DNA of 64,000 nt. Origin: an uncultured Roseburia sp. GTDB taxonomy: Bacteria; Bacillota; Clostridia; Lachnospirales; Lachnospiraceae. The number at the start of each line of letters is the position of its first letter. The stretch's first letter is position 1. Of the stretch, positions 27,501 to 35,131 are shown one piece after another. The stretch spans positions 1 to 64,000 of the forward strand of contig CANOCV010000005.1 of NCBI GenBank assembly GCA_947564465.1, in the 5' to 3' direction. Below the pieces are notes generated by a model. That model did no database searches, was not told the DNA's origin, and was given only the letters and a program-made list of their open reading frames with translations. The translations under genes and the position numbers were made by a program.

Positions 27501-28773
27501 AGCTCTCGGCCGGCGCAAAGTAAAAATTACCGTCCTTCATGGAAAAGCCGAACATCTGCTTCTCCCCAAGGGTATCCTTTAAGCTGTATACGCCGTCCGG
27601 ATATCCTTCCTCGCCTATCCTGCGAATTTCCGTCGGTGTATTGTAATACAAGCAGTCCCCCGATTTGACAGGGAACATGTAGCTGCCCTGTATCACGCCT
27701 TCCCCTTCGGTCCATGCCGGGGCCGTGTCCATCACCGTCTCCGCGCCGTCCAAAAGGCTGTCTCTTTTTACAAGCTTCACTGCCGTATCAGCGTTATTTC
27801 CGTCGGGCTGGAATTTAGAATAATACCAACTTCCGTTATAGGAGACGATAGCCGACCGGATATCGCTCCAAAACGCATCGTCATATGTATCGGAATCGGC
27901 AGCAATATCCCCGTCCCATGCGTAATGGTTTTCACCGGAAGGCGCATCGGGACTGCCGTTTGATATTTTGCTGTCGCTGAGCAGGAAATTATCGTGGCTT
28001 ACTCTTCCGATGCAGTCCCACACGGGATCGTCCCATGTAAGATCCACATGGTACCATTTCCCGTCCAGCTGAATCATATTCCACGAATGCACCATCTGCT
28101 CGCTTGTGACAATCCGGCATGGAATTCCAAGCTTATCCCGCATAATGTAAAGATATGCGCCCGCATAGCCGTCACATACCGCCTGACCGTCGACCAGGGC
28201 TCCGTATGCCGTATGGGAAATCTCCGGTACCGTATTTGCCTGCATATTTGCATAATCGTATTTACAGTTCTGTATCAGATAGTCATGTACTGCCAGCGCC
28301 TTTTCATAAGGCTCCATATCAGACTCCACGCAGGCTGCGGCAGCATCTGCCGCCTTCTCCATAGCGGCGGACATATCCTCAATCTGCTCCTTTGTCACAT
28401 CGTCTATATACTGCACCTGATATGCCGTGACAATCCCGCTCCCGTCATCCGCATCCGTCATAACTTGGTTCGACTGGCGAACATAGAACAACTCCGGATG
28501 GTTCTTCAAAATTTCGACGTATTTTCCACGCTCCGAAAACGGAATCCGATAAGATGACACGTCGATCGTCGTCTCGCCTGCCTTAAGCGCATCAACAATA
28601 TAGTTCTCTAACGTCGCCGATTCTTCCGGCTCGTCTGTCACTCCTCCTGTTTCCTGCGCCGCAGCCTGTATTGTTTCCCCGATTCCGATTCCGGCTATCG
28701 TTTGAATCAGAATCGTTCCGATTAAAAGAAACGCCAGCAGGGTGCGATGCCATGCTGTTTTGTTTTTTCGCAT
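21595..28773 (-). CDS. Giant secreted protein: transglutaminase-like domain, four DUF6273 domains, helical repeats, BspA-like LRR
   Basis: About 2392 aa. ATG 28773 has the best spacing to AAAGGAG (the ATG at 28779 is only one base away). Signal peptide RTLLAFLLIGTILIQTIAG. Residues about 120-290 are a transglutaminase/protease-like core with Cys in GQAVCDGYAGA, His in QMVHSWNMIQ and Asp in HVDLTWDDP. Four DUF6273 domains begin near 457, 838, 1221 and 1638 (YIYFGSYPQTEV, KWEPIRWRVLQ, LLMADMGLD), each followed by Ala/Glu-rich three-helix segments. After more helical repeats (1870-2160) comes a PGTT-repeat linker (about 2174-2228), then LRR_5/BspA-like repeats (KNAFNGCKAIKSLTV) and a Lys-rich end. 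Probably a cell-surface enzyme or adhesin; the triad looks intact. Promoter region at 28821-28884. Confidence 0.87.
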   Translation of the reverse strand: MRKNKTAWHRTLLAFLLIGTILIQTIAGIGIGETIQAAAQETGGVTDEPEESATLENYIVDALKAGETTIDVSSYRIPFSERGKYVEILKNHPELFYVRQSNQVMTDADDGSGIVTAYQVQYIDDVTKEQIEDMSAAMEKAADAAAACVESDMEPYEKALAVHDYLIQNCKYDYANMQANTVPEISHTAYGALVDGQAVCDGYAGAYLYIMRDKLGIPCRIVTSEQMVHSWNMIQLDGKWYHVDLTWDDPVWDCIGRVSHDNFLLSDSKISNGSPDAPSGENHYAWDGDIAADSDTYDDAFWSDIRSAIVSYNGSWYYSKFQPDGNNADTAVKLVKRDSLLDGAETVMDTAPAWTEGEGVIQGSYMFPVKSGDCLYYNTPTEIRRIGEEGYPDGVYSLKDTLGEKQMFGFSMKDGNFYFAPAESYAPDVEQTDIQTVAAEDVVFQAPDQSGMVGNPTAGSWSYIYFGSYPQTEVTGDDLTDAIKNASYDANGDATVDGVKYRRIYTKHGLYYDNTSLTDCFVYYKWEPIRWRVLQKTEDKLLVMADMGLDYIDYNQTGTGFAWTNSRIKDWLNNEEMNTVYEPNYQAPNNFFSYYFYLCEDYDNGGVRYMSQYIKDEKQEKVHSFYMTAFDAAQREAITAQGGDKLFLLSAEDVRNESYGFQTADKLPARVLSVSEYARKKSSYAASDTWWLRADDDASAATVVGSNGDIIENYETYGNLLVSCAPAMYISLSSDQWVSEETILRQEKASAKEKLENYRSAAHYRKAERKTWTAAVADGKAAIERAGSPSAVKSALEAAIAAIAKIKTDSDYRAEARGDLETMELDPVHHCNANGDEDTTDWKYIYFGSSPQTEVKDKALIEELNDIDGSWTGSGDMTAVSRKEVTLNGEKYTYIYQMGWYKWEPIKWRVLQNDEDSLFVVADSTVSVEKYMEGSGSLWWSNARWNNSYMKSFLNEDFLKNAFNEREREAIIPENIEGEESSVYLLTKEEATKEAYGFCKDAAKASASRHIEKNDYCDAIRSYWGAMSPTLASGYAEPLKDFWWLRGVSDTDNTVATVNAGFNDESQDGTVTDNLPYQAYTISNQEINYLVKAYVVPALRVLKSSGYWSFEPESGSKDPFIVEQAIEDAKRELETGYLKDDYSEEAWVKVLAAIEEAKQELEDAENTGDVTSVLDAAKEDIAKIPTKEQEKVLKRLEGLSNPKHTHVLTDGAVAEGDEDKDVTEWSYVYLGSYPQSKVTDKNITAAVDAAIEAGDAAAVDTGIESSYMEIYDAEIDGSKYRRLKITKIGEGDDVITTYYKWEPVKWKVLQIENETNSLYLMADQKIEYRQMDREVNAVTWRNSDLRTWLNQDFFEAAFNADEQDAVLTWQVQFPDADHGNAVNVAADTTEDRVYLLSYNELYQEKYGFCPLHDNRGNGNRQPVSSRQQTQTDYQIGLVQALPGMYKGDLEDILAGDVEKVLKYYQESLGFESFDAARKDSGSGQFTWTRSPGFTDENQADFSRTFYYGFVCPVGANTFFKQGVVPVLHVNAASELWKTELDLKKDAAKAELAAYKANDDAYYAKQQEERRAIREEGNANIENAGDEEEIQNALQAAKERLDGVLTIGEIKMKEWEETHPEAENLKNPVAAENPEENSASYSYVYFGSYPQSLVSDADETAAVQAAMADKEDGEDAWVEIDGVRKKYRKYRSSYFRWEPIKWRVLQKEMTGDGETASLLLMADNGLDAKKFNESGYAEWKDSTLREWLTGDFCNEAFNLTQQEILISPVLTDDEGYVADDLISLPSYGALLKEEYGFHRSAAAQKSRVVSPSDYASALSYNARFWWQSSTVQSSSMARLTMQDGSVNSMNPCDGISVSCVPVVRVNMFTEGAYSLNPEEIKAGQNVVEEIPERLKQYEELISDYDEADRETLQAALAQAEEAIANAGGDIEAIKNAMSVLEAVFAEKTEEMRRQIQSELDNLGQEINYEDYYEAQQNEIAEALEGAGKTIERASDVKTMRDALDEAKKSIEGIKTKAEVDAEAETGRTEATNKLNAYLTESELAKYDEEDQDEIRSIVAEALANIEDAVDNETVQEALRQAEDRIAGILTKEQKVLSAVKDQAKRELETFLTDEKKALYREAEWNALTEVIRDAMKEVDDAADSDAVQTVLNKAKTDVAAIKTDAQLKEEEAQNPSDPGTTDPGTTDPGTTDPGTTDPGTTDPGTTKPGTTNPGTTNPGTTNPGTTPVLKKGDSVIKGSLKFVVLDPVKKTASVEGVASAKKKKFAVSIPSTVVVNGSECKVTEVKAKGFAKFVKITKVSLGKNITKVGKNAFNGCKAIKSLTVNGNIKTFDSKSFYGCKKLKTITFKSTKVPTFKSGAFKGTASKVKVKLAAKMSKKNKTKMKSKLKKAGIK
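22105..22250. repeat. PGTT tandem-repeat linker DNA
   Basis: About ten 15-bp units coding for DPGTT, KPGTT and NPGTT inside the 2392-aa gene. The units are nearly identical, so copy number could change by slippage and alter the stalk length before the LRR module. Confidence 0.8.
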
Positions 28774-28820
28774 TTTCATTCTCCTTTCGTTGTAGTCATG
28801 TTTGGGTTATTTTAATAGTT

Positions 28821-28884
28821 ATTATACTATTTTTTTTCGAAAAATTTGGGATTTTGCGTAAACGGCACGTATAAGGCGTGAATT
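28821..28884 (-). promoter_or_regulatory. Giant-gene promoter 2 with LytTR-type direct repeats
   Basis: Minus-strand -10 TATAAT (28821-28826) with no good -35. Direct repeats at 28856-28864 and 28876-28884 (plus strand GCGTAAACG and GCGTGAATT), again 20 bp apart. The gap from -10 to the first repeat is about 30 bp here against 35 bp in the other two promoters, so the true -10 may be a nearby variant. Confidence 0.65.
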
Positions 28885-28927
28885 GCACTTACGGAAGCTG
28901 CGCATAAGCTTTTATATTATAGGATAC

Positions 28928-28963
28928 AAAAAAGACGCCGCCGATTTCTGCTGCGTCTTTTTT
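28928..28963 (-). terminator. Terminator of the 1221-aa protein gene
   Basis: AAAAAAGACGC and GCGTCTTTTTT arms with a 14-nt loop, 28 bp after the stop codon at 28991. The flanking A and T runs make it usable in both directions. Confidence 0.85.
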
Positions 28964-28990
28964 ATTCTTTTTCTCTGCTTTGGGAGCCGC

Positions 28991-31900
28991 TTACTTAACC
29001 GTGAGCTTGATCTTTTTGATGGTTTTTCCGCTCTTAATCCGAAGCGTGAAGGAACCTTTCTTCTTGCCCTTGACGGTTAGCTTGCCATTCTTCAATGTTA
29101 CAGATGCAATCTTCTTCTGCTTTGCCGTAAGCTTCTCAATAGAGATCCCTGAATTGCTTGGACTTGCCGTAACCGTCAGGACTTCTTTCTTCTTTTTCTT
29201 TACCGTCAGCTTGGACTTTGTGAATTTCCTGCCGCCCTTCTTGATTGTAAGGACAGGGTTCTTTACCGTAACCTTAACGGTCTTGCTGATACCGTTTGCA
29301 GTTGCGGTGACTGTTGCGGTTCCCTTCCCCGCCGCGGTAATCTTACCGTTTAGGACCGTTGCCACTTTTGGATCGCTGGTCTTCCAGGTCACGGTCTTTG
29401 ACGCTCCGGTAACGGTTGGATTGACAACTACACTGTTAGACTCCTTGCCTGTGTACAAGGTAACATTTGTCTTGTTCAGGGACAGTCCGGCGGCCGGAAG
29501 CGGAGTCGGCGTCCCATTATCCGTACCTGCGCCGCCCGAATTGTTTTTGTCCGCCTCCTCCTGCTCTTTCAGCTTGGCGTCAGTCGGCTGTTCGTCAAAC
29601 ACCTGTCTGGCCGCTTCCAACGCTTCTTTTACCGCATCCTGATTCTCTGCCGCAGCAATCTCTTCCCTCGCCGCTTCAATGGCAGTTATAATCCGATCCT
29701 GCTGCTCGATACGGTACTCATCCAGCTTTTCCCAAAGGTCATCCAGTTCTTTTAACGCATCGCTGCGCGCCTGATTCAAGGCCTGCCCCTGTTCCAATTC
29801 CTTCTGTTCTTCGGTCTTTATCGTCGCGACCTCTTCCTTTGCAAGACGCAGCAGCTCCTGTATCTCTTCCGGCTCCGTCTTACCTTCCATATCCGCCTCA
29901 AGCTTATCGGCAATCTCCTTTATTTTTGCCTGTTCTGCTTCGCCGTACCGTGCAAGGAAAGCGGCTTCGTTCCATGCAAGAATCTGCTGGTTCGCCTTCT
30001 CTTTCTCCTCTTTCAATTCCGATCGCATATTCCTGATCTCTTCGATTTTTTCCTGTAACCTCGCAAGCGCTTCCTTTACCGCCGTTACATCCTGCGCATT
30101 CTCAAGCTCTATTGCCGCTTCATCAAGCGCAGCCTCAAGCTCCGCCCGCTGGCTGTCGTCAAACTCCGCATCGGCAGTAAGATTTTCCCGAAGCTGCTCA
30201 AGCTCCCATTTTGCCTCCTCCTTTTTCGCGATAGTCTTCTCCTCTAATGCGGCTTCCATTTTCGCAAACGCCGTCTCTGCCGCTTCCCGGTCTTCCTTCG
30301 CCAGCGCGGCTTCCACCTCGCTCTTTATGGTATTAAAAAGCTCCTCCAATTCCTGCTTCGCCGTGCCCTCGTAATCTGCAAGCCTGCCCGCATACTCCGT
30401 CAGTTTTTCCTGGCATTCTTCCAAAAGGGTCTGCTCGATTGTAATGTCTTTCGCATAAAACGACCAGGCATTCTCTATGTCCATATTGATACGCACAACC
30501 GGAACGCATACAAGGGGATATCGAGATAAAAATTCCATATCCAGAAAACGTCCATCCCCCGCAACCACGGCGCTTGACTGCAGCCACCACAGAGCTCCCG
30601 ATCCCGATTTCTCATCTCTTTTCTTGGTATAATCCGTCCACCCCACGGCACGGCTGCGGGTCTCCACATTAGCCGGTTGAAATCCATATTTATGGGCGCC
30701 TGCCGCCATCCGGGAAAGAATCGAAACACGATCTCCCGCCGTAGCGGTTTCCGTAGACTCTAAGAGCGCCTGTTTTGCCTCCTTGCCAAACGCCATGTCG
30801 TAAAATTCCGTATTCAGCCATGTTCTAAGCGTACTGTCCTCCCACGCTGACATTGTTCCTGTACTGCTGTTTTCACTCTTATTAAAGTACTGTACATCCA
30901 GCCCCTTATCCGCAATCAGATAAAGCGTCGTCATCTCGCCCTCTGTTTTTTTCTGCATCAGCTTCCACCGGATCGGCTCCCATTTAAAATACAAGTATTT
31001 GCCGCCCACTTTTATTTTACGATATTTATTCCTGATGCCGTCATATTTTACCCATACGTCCGCACAGTCGTCCGTTATTGTCTCTCCGACTGCCCGATCA
31101 ATTGCCTCCCTTAAGCCGGTATTCTCAATCTTAACCTCCGACTGCGGATAACTGCCCATATAAAGGTAACTCCAGGTCGTCTTGTCCCTGATCATGTCAT
31201 AATATGGATTCGCAAGCTCCTCTGACACCTCTTCCCCCGGCGAAACCGGGTCCTCTTCGCCCGGCGAACCCTGTCCGACGGTTACCGTAATATTTGTCCA
31301 AAGCCCGTCATAGGAAGCCTTTATCACGGCTTTCCCGTCTTTTAACGCAGTCAGTTTGCCATCCGAAAGCAGAACCGTATCCTCGCCGGAAGAAACACTC
31401 CATTCCGCCGCAACCGGAATCTCCAGAGACGGCGCCGGCCCATATGTCTCCCTCGTTCTGATATCGTCAATCACCTGTGGAAGCTCTCTGCTCTCTCCCT
31501 GTTCCATCTTTATCGCAGCAGACTCTATTCTCAGCGTCCGGTCATAATTGGCGACGGATCTGGAAATATCAATTTTTGCTTTTGTCTCGCGGTCAATTGC
31601 CTCTGTTTCCTCGCCGCTCACGACGCCGCTGCTAAACTCCTGCACCCAATAATGCCACCCGTTGTAAACCACATGCGCAATTCCGATTGCCTTAAAATCC
31701 TTGCTCAGCATATTTCTCCTATGCCCCTGGCCTTCATAAACCTCACGTTCCTCCTGCCACAGCTTAAACGCCTCCTCCTCCGAGCAATTCTCCCCGTTGC
31801 TTATCGCAATATTTTCTCCCACTCTCAGATTGGCAAATGCATCGGAATAGGCCGCGTCGGCAGACGTTCCGTTCGGTCTTGTATGGGAATACGCCGCAAT

Positions 31901-32656
31901 CAGTTCCGCAGCCCTCTGCATGGCGATCTTCTCCAGTTCATAATCGTAGGTAAACGTTTGAAGATCCGTGTGCTTAATCAATGCCGAATTATCCTGGTTC
32001 CATTCCCATGCATCATCCCCTGTCCGGAACTCGTTGATGCGCGTAAGCATTGCTCTCGCATCGGTCTGGTTGTAGGTGACATGAAATTCCGCGCTCATCA
32101 TCCGCTCGCCATACGGCACCAGTTCTTCAAAACCGATGGATTCCACCGCCCGTGCAATTTCCGCCGAATCCTTAAACCCGGTGAGAATCTTTCTGACCTT
32201 TCCGGTATTGTCAGTGAATACATATGTCGGCGTTTCTATATACCGATTGCCGAGCATATTATAAGAATAATCTCTCAAAGCTTCCAAAGCCTGTGTCGTA
32301 GTGTCATAACAATAGGTAATTCCGGGAGTTGCCATCTCATCCGCAAATTCCCGTACTTCTTCCAGACTGCTCCTACTCTCATCAATATAACAGAGCGCCA
32401 CGTCTTCTTTTGAAAATCCCGCCGCATCGAGATATTGAAGCGCCGGCGGCGTATAAATACAACTCGAAGTTCCGAATACTACTATCGTCAGCTTATAATC
32501 GGGCGACCACATCGAGTGTGTTCCCCCGTCAATTGTCTGATAAACTCTATTATCCGGCTCTTCCTCCGCTTCCTCCGCCGATACCGGTATCTCTATCCCT
32601 GTCGCAAGCAGCGCCACCGCCAGAAGCAGAGACAGTATTTTTAAGGTCCTTCTCAT
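28991..32656 (-). CDS. Large secreted protein: thioredoxin-like, CAP, DUF6273, helical and Big_2 modules
   Basis: About 1221 aa; ATG 32656 (MRRTLKILSLLLAVALLATG) follows AAAGGAG at 8 bases. After the signal peptide, residues about 40-180 look thioredoxin/TlpA-like (LTIVVFGTSSCIYTPPAL, a single Cys instead of CxxC; TPTYVFTDNTGKV). About 185-360 is a CAP/SCP domain (MLTRINEFRTG, SHTRPNGTS, GENIA, HRRNMLSKDFKAIGIA, HYWVQEF). A Big-like strand region and one DUF6273 domain (about 500-780: YLYMGSYPQSEV, FKWEPIRWKLM, LLWWLQSS-type segment) follow, then Glu/Ala-rich helical repeats (785-1080), a Big_2 domain and a Lys-rich C-terminus. The lone Cys argues against a normal disulfide oxidoreductase. 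Shares its promoter pattern with the other two giants. Confidence 0.86.
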   Translation of the reverse strand: MRRTLKILSLLLAVALLATGIEIPVSAEEAEEEPDNRVYQTIDGGTHSMWSPDYKLTIVVFGTSSCIYTPPALQYLDAAGFSKEDVALCYIDESRSSLEEVREFADEMATPGITYCYDTTTQALEALRDYSYNMLGNRYIETPTYVFTDNTGKVRKILTGFKDSAEIARAVESIGFEELVPYGERMMSAEFHVTYNQTDARAMLTRINEFRTGDDAWEWNQDNSALIKHTDLQTFTYDYELEKIAMQRAAELIAAYSHTRPNGTSADAAYSDAFANLRVGENIAISNGENCSEEEAFKLWQEEREVYEGQGHRRNMLSKDFKAIGIAHVVYNGWHYWVQEFSSGVVSGEETEAIDRETKAKIDISRSVANYDRTLRIESAAIKMEQGESRELPQVIDDIRTRETYGPAPSLEIPVAAEWSVSSGEDTVLLSDGKLTALKDGKAVIKASYDGLWTNITVTVGQGSPGEEDPVSPGEEVSEELANPYYDMIRDKTTWSYLYMGSYPQSEVKIENTGLREAIDRAVGETITDDCADVWVKYDGIRNKYRKIKVGGKYLYFKWEPIRWKLMQKKTEGEMTTLYLIADKGLDVQYFNKSENSSTGTMSAWEDSTLRTWLNTEFYDMAFGKEAKQALLESTETATAGDRVSILSRMAAGAHKYGFQPANVETRSRAVGWTDYTKKRDEKSGSGALWWLQSSAVVAGDGRFLDMEFLSRYPLVCVPVVRINMDIENAWSFYAKDITIEQTLLEECQEKLTEYAGRLADYEGTAKQELEELFNTIKSEVEAALAKEDREAAETAFAKMEAALEEKTIAKKEEAKWELEQLRENLTADAEFDDSQRAELEAALDEAAIELENAQDVTAVKEALARLQEKIEEIRNMRSELKEEKEKANQQILAWNEAAFLARYGEAEQAKIKEIADKLEADMEGKTEPEEIQELLRLAKEEVATIKTEEQKELEQGQALNQARSDALKELDDLWEKLDEYRIEQQDRIITAIEAAREEIAAAENQDAVKEALEAARQVFDEQPTDAKLKEQEEADKNNSGGAGTDNGTPTPLPAAGLSLNKTNVTLYTGKESNSVVVNPTVTGASKTVTWKTSDPKVATVLNGKITAAGKGTATVTATANGISKTVKVTVKNPVLTIKKGGRKFTKSKLTVKKKKKEVLTVTASPSNSGISIEKLTAKQKKIASVTLKNGKLTVKGKKKGSFTLRIKSGKTIKKIKLTVK

Positions 32657-32701
32657 TGCAACGACTCCTTTCCCTTTTTGCAAAAATAACTATACTTTAA
32701 A

Positions 32702-32770
32702 GTTATATTTTAACATCTTTTTCACCCGAGATCTGCGTTTTGCGTGAATCGTAAATATATAGCGTGAATG
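32702..32770 (-). promoter_or_regulatory. Giant-gene promoter 3 with LytTR-type direct repeats
   Basis: Minus-strand -10 TATAAC (32702-32707). Direct repeats at 32742-32750 and 32762-32770 (gene strand GATTCACGC and CATTCACGC). This is the cleanest pair of the three, with identical ATTCACGC cores 20 bp apart and a possible degenerate third half near 32781. Distance from -10 to the first repeat is 35 bp, as in promoter 1. Confidence 0.7.
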
Positions 32771-32812
32771 GTAAATATATACCGTTTCACCGATGGAGTT
32801 AACTTAGTGACG

Positions 32813-32869
32813 GCATCTACCTCTTCCTTTAACTTGCGGAACCTGCCACCGGCAGCTTCCTAAAGATGC
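32813..32869. other. Structured intergenic inverted repeat
   Basis: An outer pair GCATCT/AGATGC encloses an inner hairpin, GGAA-CTGCC with GGCAG-TTCC. It lies between the hemZ terminator and the direct repeats of promoter 3. Function unknown; no coding sequence seen in 32771-32880. Confidence 0.4.
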
Positions 32870-32880
32870 ATTGCAACATA

Positions 32881-32924
32881 AAAAAGCAGTAAACTATGTT
32901 ATACAAAACATCGTTCACTGCTTT
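32881..32924 (-). terminator. Terminator of the rel-MBL-hemZ operon
   Basis: AAAGCAGT/ACTGCTTT closes a longer imperfect stem, with a T run on the minus-strand side, about 80 bp after the hemZ stop. Confidence 0.75.
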
Positions 32925-33002
32925 ACTGTATCTCTTATTTAGCTGCTATCCTTATGCCAATACAATTGCTCTCTTTTCGATGGTCGCATTCACCTCTTCC
33001 AT

Positions 33003-34469
33003 CTAAAAAAGCTGTTTCTTTCTCTCAATCATTTCCCCGATTCTTGCGATATACTGGGCAACATCTTTTACATTCTCACACCGCTCAATCCGCCCGTCGG
33101 GATACACCCTCTTGGTAATCGAACCGGCTCCGCAGGCAACTATGGTCTGTTTCTCCTCCATAATCAGCACATTATAGATTCCTTCCTTCCCTTCTCTGGC
33201 ATAACCGACATTTTCAAAATTGCCCGCCATATTTTTCTGTCGGTAGAGATAATAGGGAACCATCCCCATTTCACGCGCAATCCTTGCCGTGAGAGCAATA
33301 TGCTCCTTCGTATTGACTATTTTATAGTCTTTATAGTCGTCTTTAAACATCCGAAGCCTCGCGGCCCGCTTAATCGCAAGTGAATGAACCGTAATGCTGT
33401 CGGGATCAAGTTCTCGCAGCCGTTCCATAGTATTTTCGATGTCTAAAAGCGTCTCCTGGGGCAGCCCCATAATCAAATCCATGTTAATATTGTCAAATCC
33501 AAGCTCTCTGGCTAAAAGAAAGCTTTCGACTGTCTGCTCTACCGTGTGGCGGCGCCCGATGAGATCCAGCGTACCCTGCTTCATCGTCTGCGGATTGATA
33601 GAAATACGGCTGATCCCATGACGGCGCAAAACGGCGAGCTTATCCCTTGTAATGCTGTCCGGTCTTCCTGCCTCCACCGTAAATTCCACCAAATGCGATA
33701 AATCGAAGCTGCACTTAATCTTCCGAAGCAGCCCGTCAAGCTGGCCGGCCGTCAAGGTGGTCGGCGTACCGCCGCCGATATAGATGGTATTCAACTTCTT
33801 ATGCGCAAACTTTACCGCCGTAAAATCAATCTCTCTTTCCAACGCTGCAAGATAATCCTCCATACGGTCCTTCCAGATTCCCAGCGGATAGGAAGTAAAG
33901 GAGCAGTACAGACATGTGCTCGGACAAAACGGAATCCCGATATACAGGCTGTATCCGTCCTCATAGTCAAGTTTCCTCAAAAGCGCAAGCTCCCGCTTTG
34001 CAATTTCAATGCTTAAATCTATCTTTTCGTCGGAAACGGCGTAGGTGTCACGCATATACTGCGCAATTTCGCCGTCCCCCCGTCCTTCTTCCAGAAGATT
34101 CATCGGTATTTTGACCGGCCGTATACCGGTAAGGTTTCCCCACGGAAGCGTCTGTTTCGTGTATTTGGAAAGCAATCCGTACAGAGTGCGTTTCAGCGCA
34201 TTTTTGGTTTCCCTTCGGTCGGAATAATCCACCCAAACGGCTTCACGCACGCACAGCTCGTCCCCTTGAAAAAAAACGAATACGATCTCATTCTCCTTGT
34301 AGTCCACCGTCATATGATAAGATACCTCCGGCGGTTCATTCGCGCATCCCCCCTGATTCTTATCGTATTCCTTCTGCGACACATAGACTTCCTCCGACGG
34401 ATAAAACGCCTTGATCAGAGAATGAATATCGTATTCAAAGTCCGGTTTGTTTAATTTTACTGTAATCAT
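33003..34469 (-). CDS. hemZ: HemZ-type radical SAM coproporphyrinogen dehydrogenase
   Basis: 488 aa, the usual HemZ length. Oxygen-independent conversion of coproporphyrinogen III to protoporphyrinogen is the assigned reaction of the family. The radical SAM cluster motif is IPFCPSTCLYCSF (about 179-191: CxxxCxxC), followed by YIGGGTPTTL and the HemN-like segments RISINPQTM and DLIMGLPQET. The N-terminal 150 residues are the HemZ-specific extension. AGGAG precedes ATG 34469. Third gene of an operon with rel and the MBL hydrolase (gap 8 bp). HemN-like proteins may have other substrates, so the exact reaction is less certain than the family. Confidence 0.9.
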   Translation of the reverse strand: MITVKLNKPDFEYDIHSLIKAFYPSEEVYVSQKEYDKNQGGCANEPPEVSYHMTVDYKENEIVFVFFQGDELCVREAVWVDYSDRRETKNALKRTLYGLLSKYTKQTLPWGNLTGIRPVKIPMNLLEEGRGDGEIAQYMRDTYAVSDEKIDLSIEIAKRELALLRKLDYEDGYSLYIGIPFCPSTCLYCSFTSYPLGIWKDRMEDYLAALEREIDFTAVKFAHKKLNTIYIGGGTPTTLTAGQLDGLLRKIKCSFDLSHLVEFTVEAGRPDSITRDKLAVLRRHGISRISINPQTMKQGTLDLIGRRHTVEQTVESFLLARELGFDNINMDLIMGLPQETLLDIENTMERLRELDPDSITVHSLAIKRAARLRMFKDDYKDYKIVNTKEHIALTARIAREMGMVPYYLYRQKNMAGNFENVGYAREGKEGIYNVLIMEEKQTIVACGAGSITKRVYPDGRIERCENVKDVAQYIARIGEMIERKKQLF

Positions 34470-34477
34470 AAAAACTC

Positions 34478-35110
34478 CTACAAAAACGGGTTATAGCTTT
34501 TCTCGTTCCCAATCGTGGTTATTTCATTGTGCCCCGTATAGACCTTAATAAAATCCGGAAGTACCGTCAGCTTCTCACGGATGGAGCGAATCAGTACGGA
34601 TGCCTTCCCGCCCGGAAAATCCGTTCTTCCGACAGATTCGCAAAACAGGGTATCGCCGCTAAAAAGCGCCATCTCCTCCGGCAGATAATAGCAGACGCCC
34701 CCGCTCGTATGGCCCGGCGTGAACAGTGCACGTATCTTCATTCCCGCCGCATAGAATTCTTCCTCATCCTTTACAAAGATATCCGCATGATAAACCTCCG
34801 GCTTCCCCATCATAGAGCCCGATAGATTGATTTGCGGATTCTCCAACGTCTCTTTTTCGGCCTCATGCGCATAGATCGGAATCTTATATTTGTCCTTCAG
34901 CGCGTCCGCCGCTCCCGCATGGTCAAAATGACCGTGTGTCAGCAATATTGCCACCGGCTTTCCACTTATCTTTGTAATCTGACTCTCAATCAAATCCGCC
35001 TGATCGCCCGGATCCACAATAAATAACTCCTTCGTATCATCATTCAGCGCCAAATAACAGTTGGTACATACCGGACCAACCGTAAGCTGTTTCACGATTA
35101 ATTTCGCCAT
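34478..35110 (-). CDS. MBL-fold metallo-hydrolase (glyoxalase II-like)
   Basis: 210 aa from ATG 35110 (MAKLIVKQLTVG), preceded by GAGG at 7 bases. The metal-binding motif LLTHGHFDHAGAA (HxHxDH), the later His in FTPGHTSGGVCYY, Asp in FSGDTLF and the final His in YTGHNEIT are all present, so it is probably an active dinuclear-metal hydrolase for thioesters or related substrates. It lies between rel and hemZ in one operon, a frequent Firmicute arrangement; the true substrate is unknown. Confidence 0.9.
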   Translation of the reverse strand: MAKLIVKQLTVGPVCTNCYLALNDDTKELFIVDPGDQADLIESQITKISGKPVAILLTHGHFDHAGAADALKDKYKIPIYAHEAEKETLENPQINLSGSMMGKPEVYHADIFVKDEEEFYAAGMKIRALFTPGHTSGGVCYYLPEEMALFSGDTLFCESVGRTDFPGGKASVLIRSIREKLTVLPDFIKVYTGHNEITTIGNEKSYNPFL

Positions 35111-35131
35111 ACCTTTTCCTCGCAATCTCCA

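Noticed and set aside
32952..33002. 16-codon ORF (ATG 33002) directly after the hemZ stop
   Set aside because: Starts immediately next to the stop but has no ribosome binding site and no evidence of conservation; probably chance.
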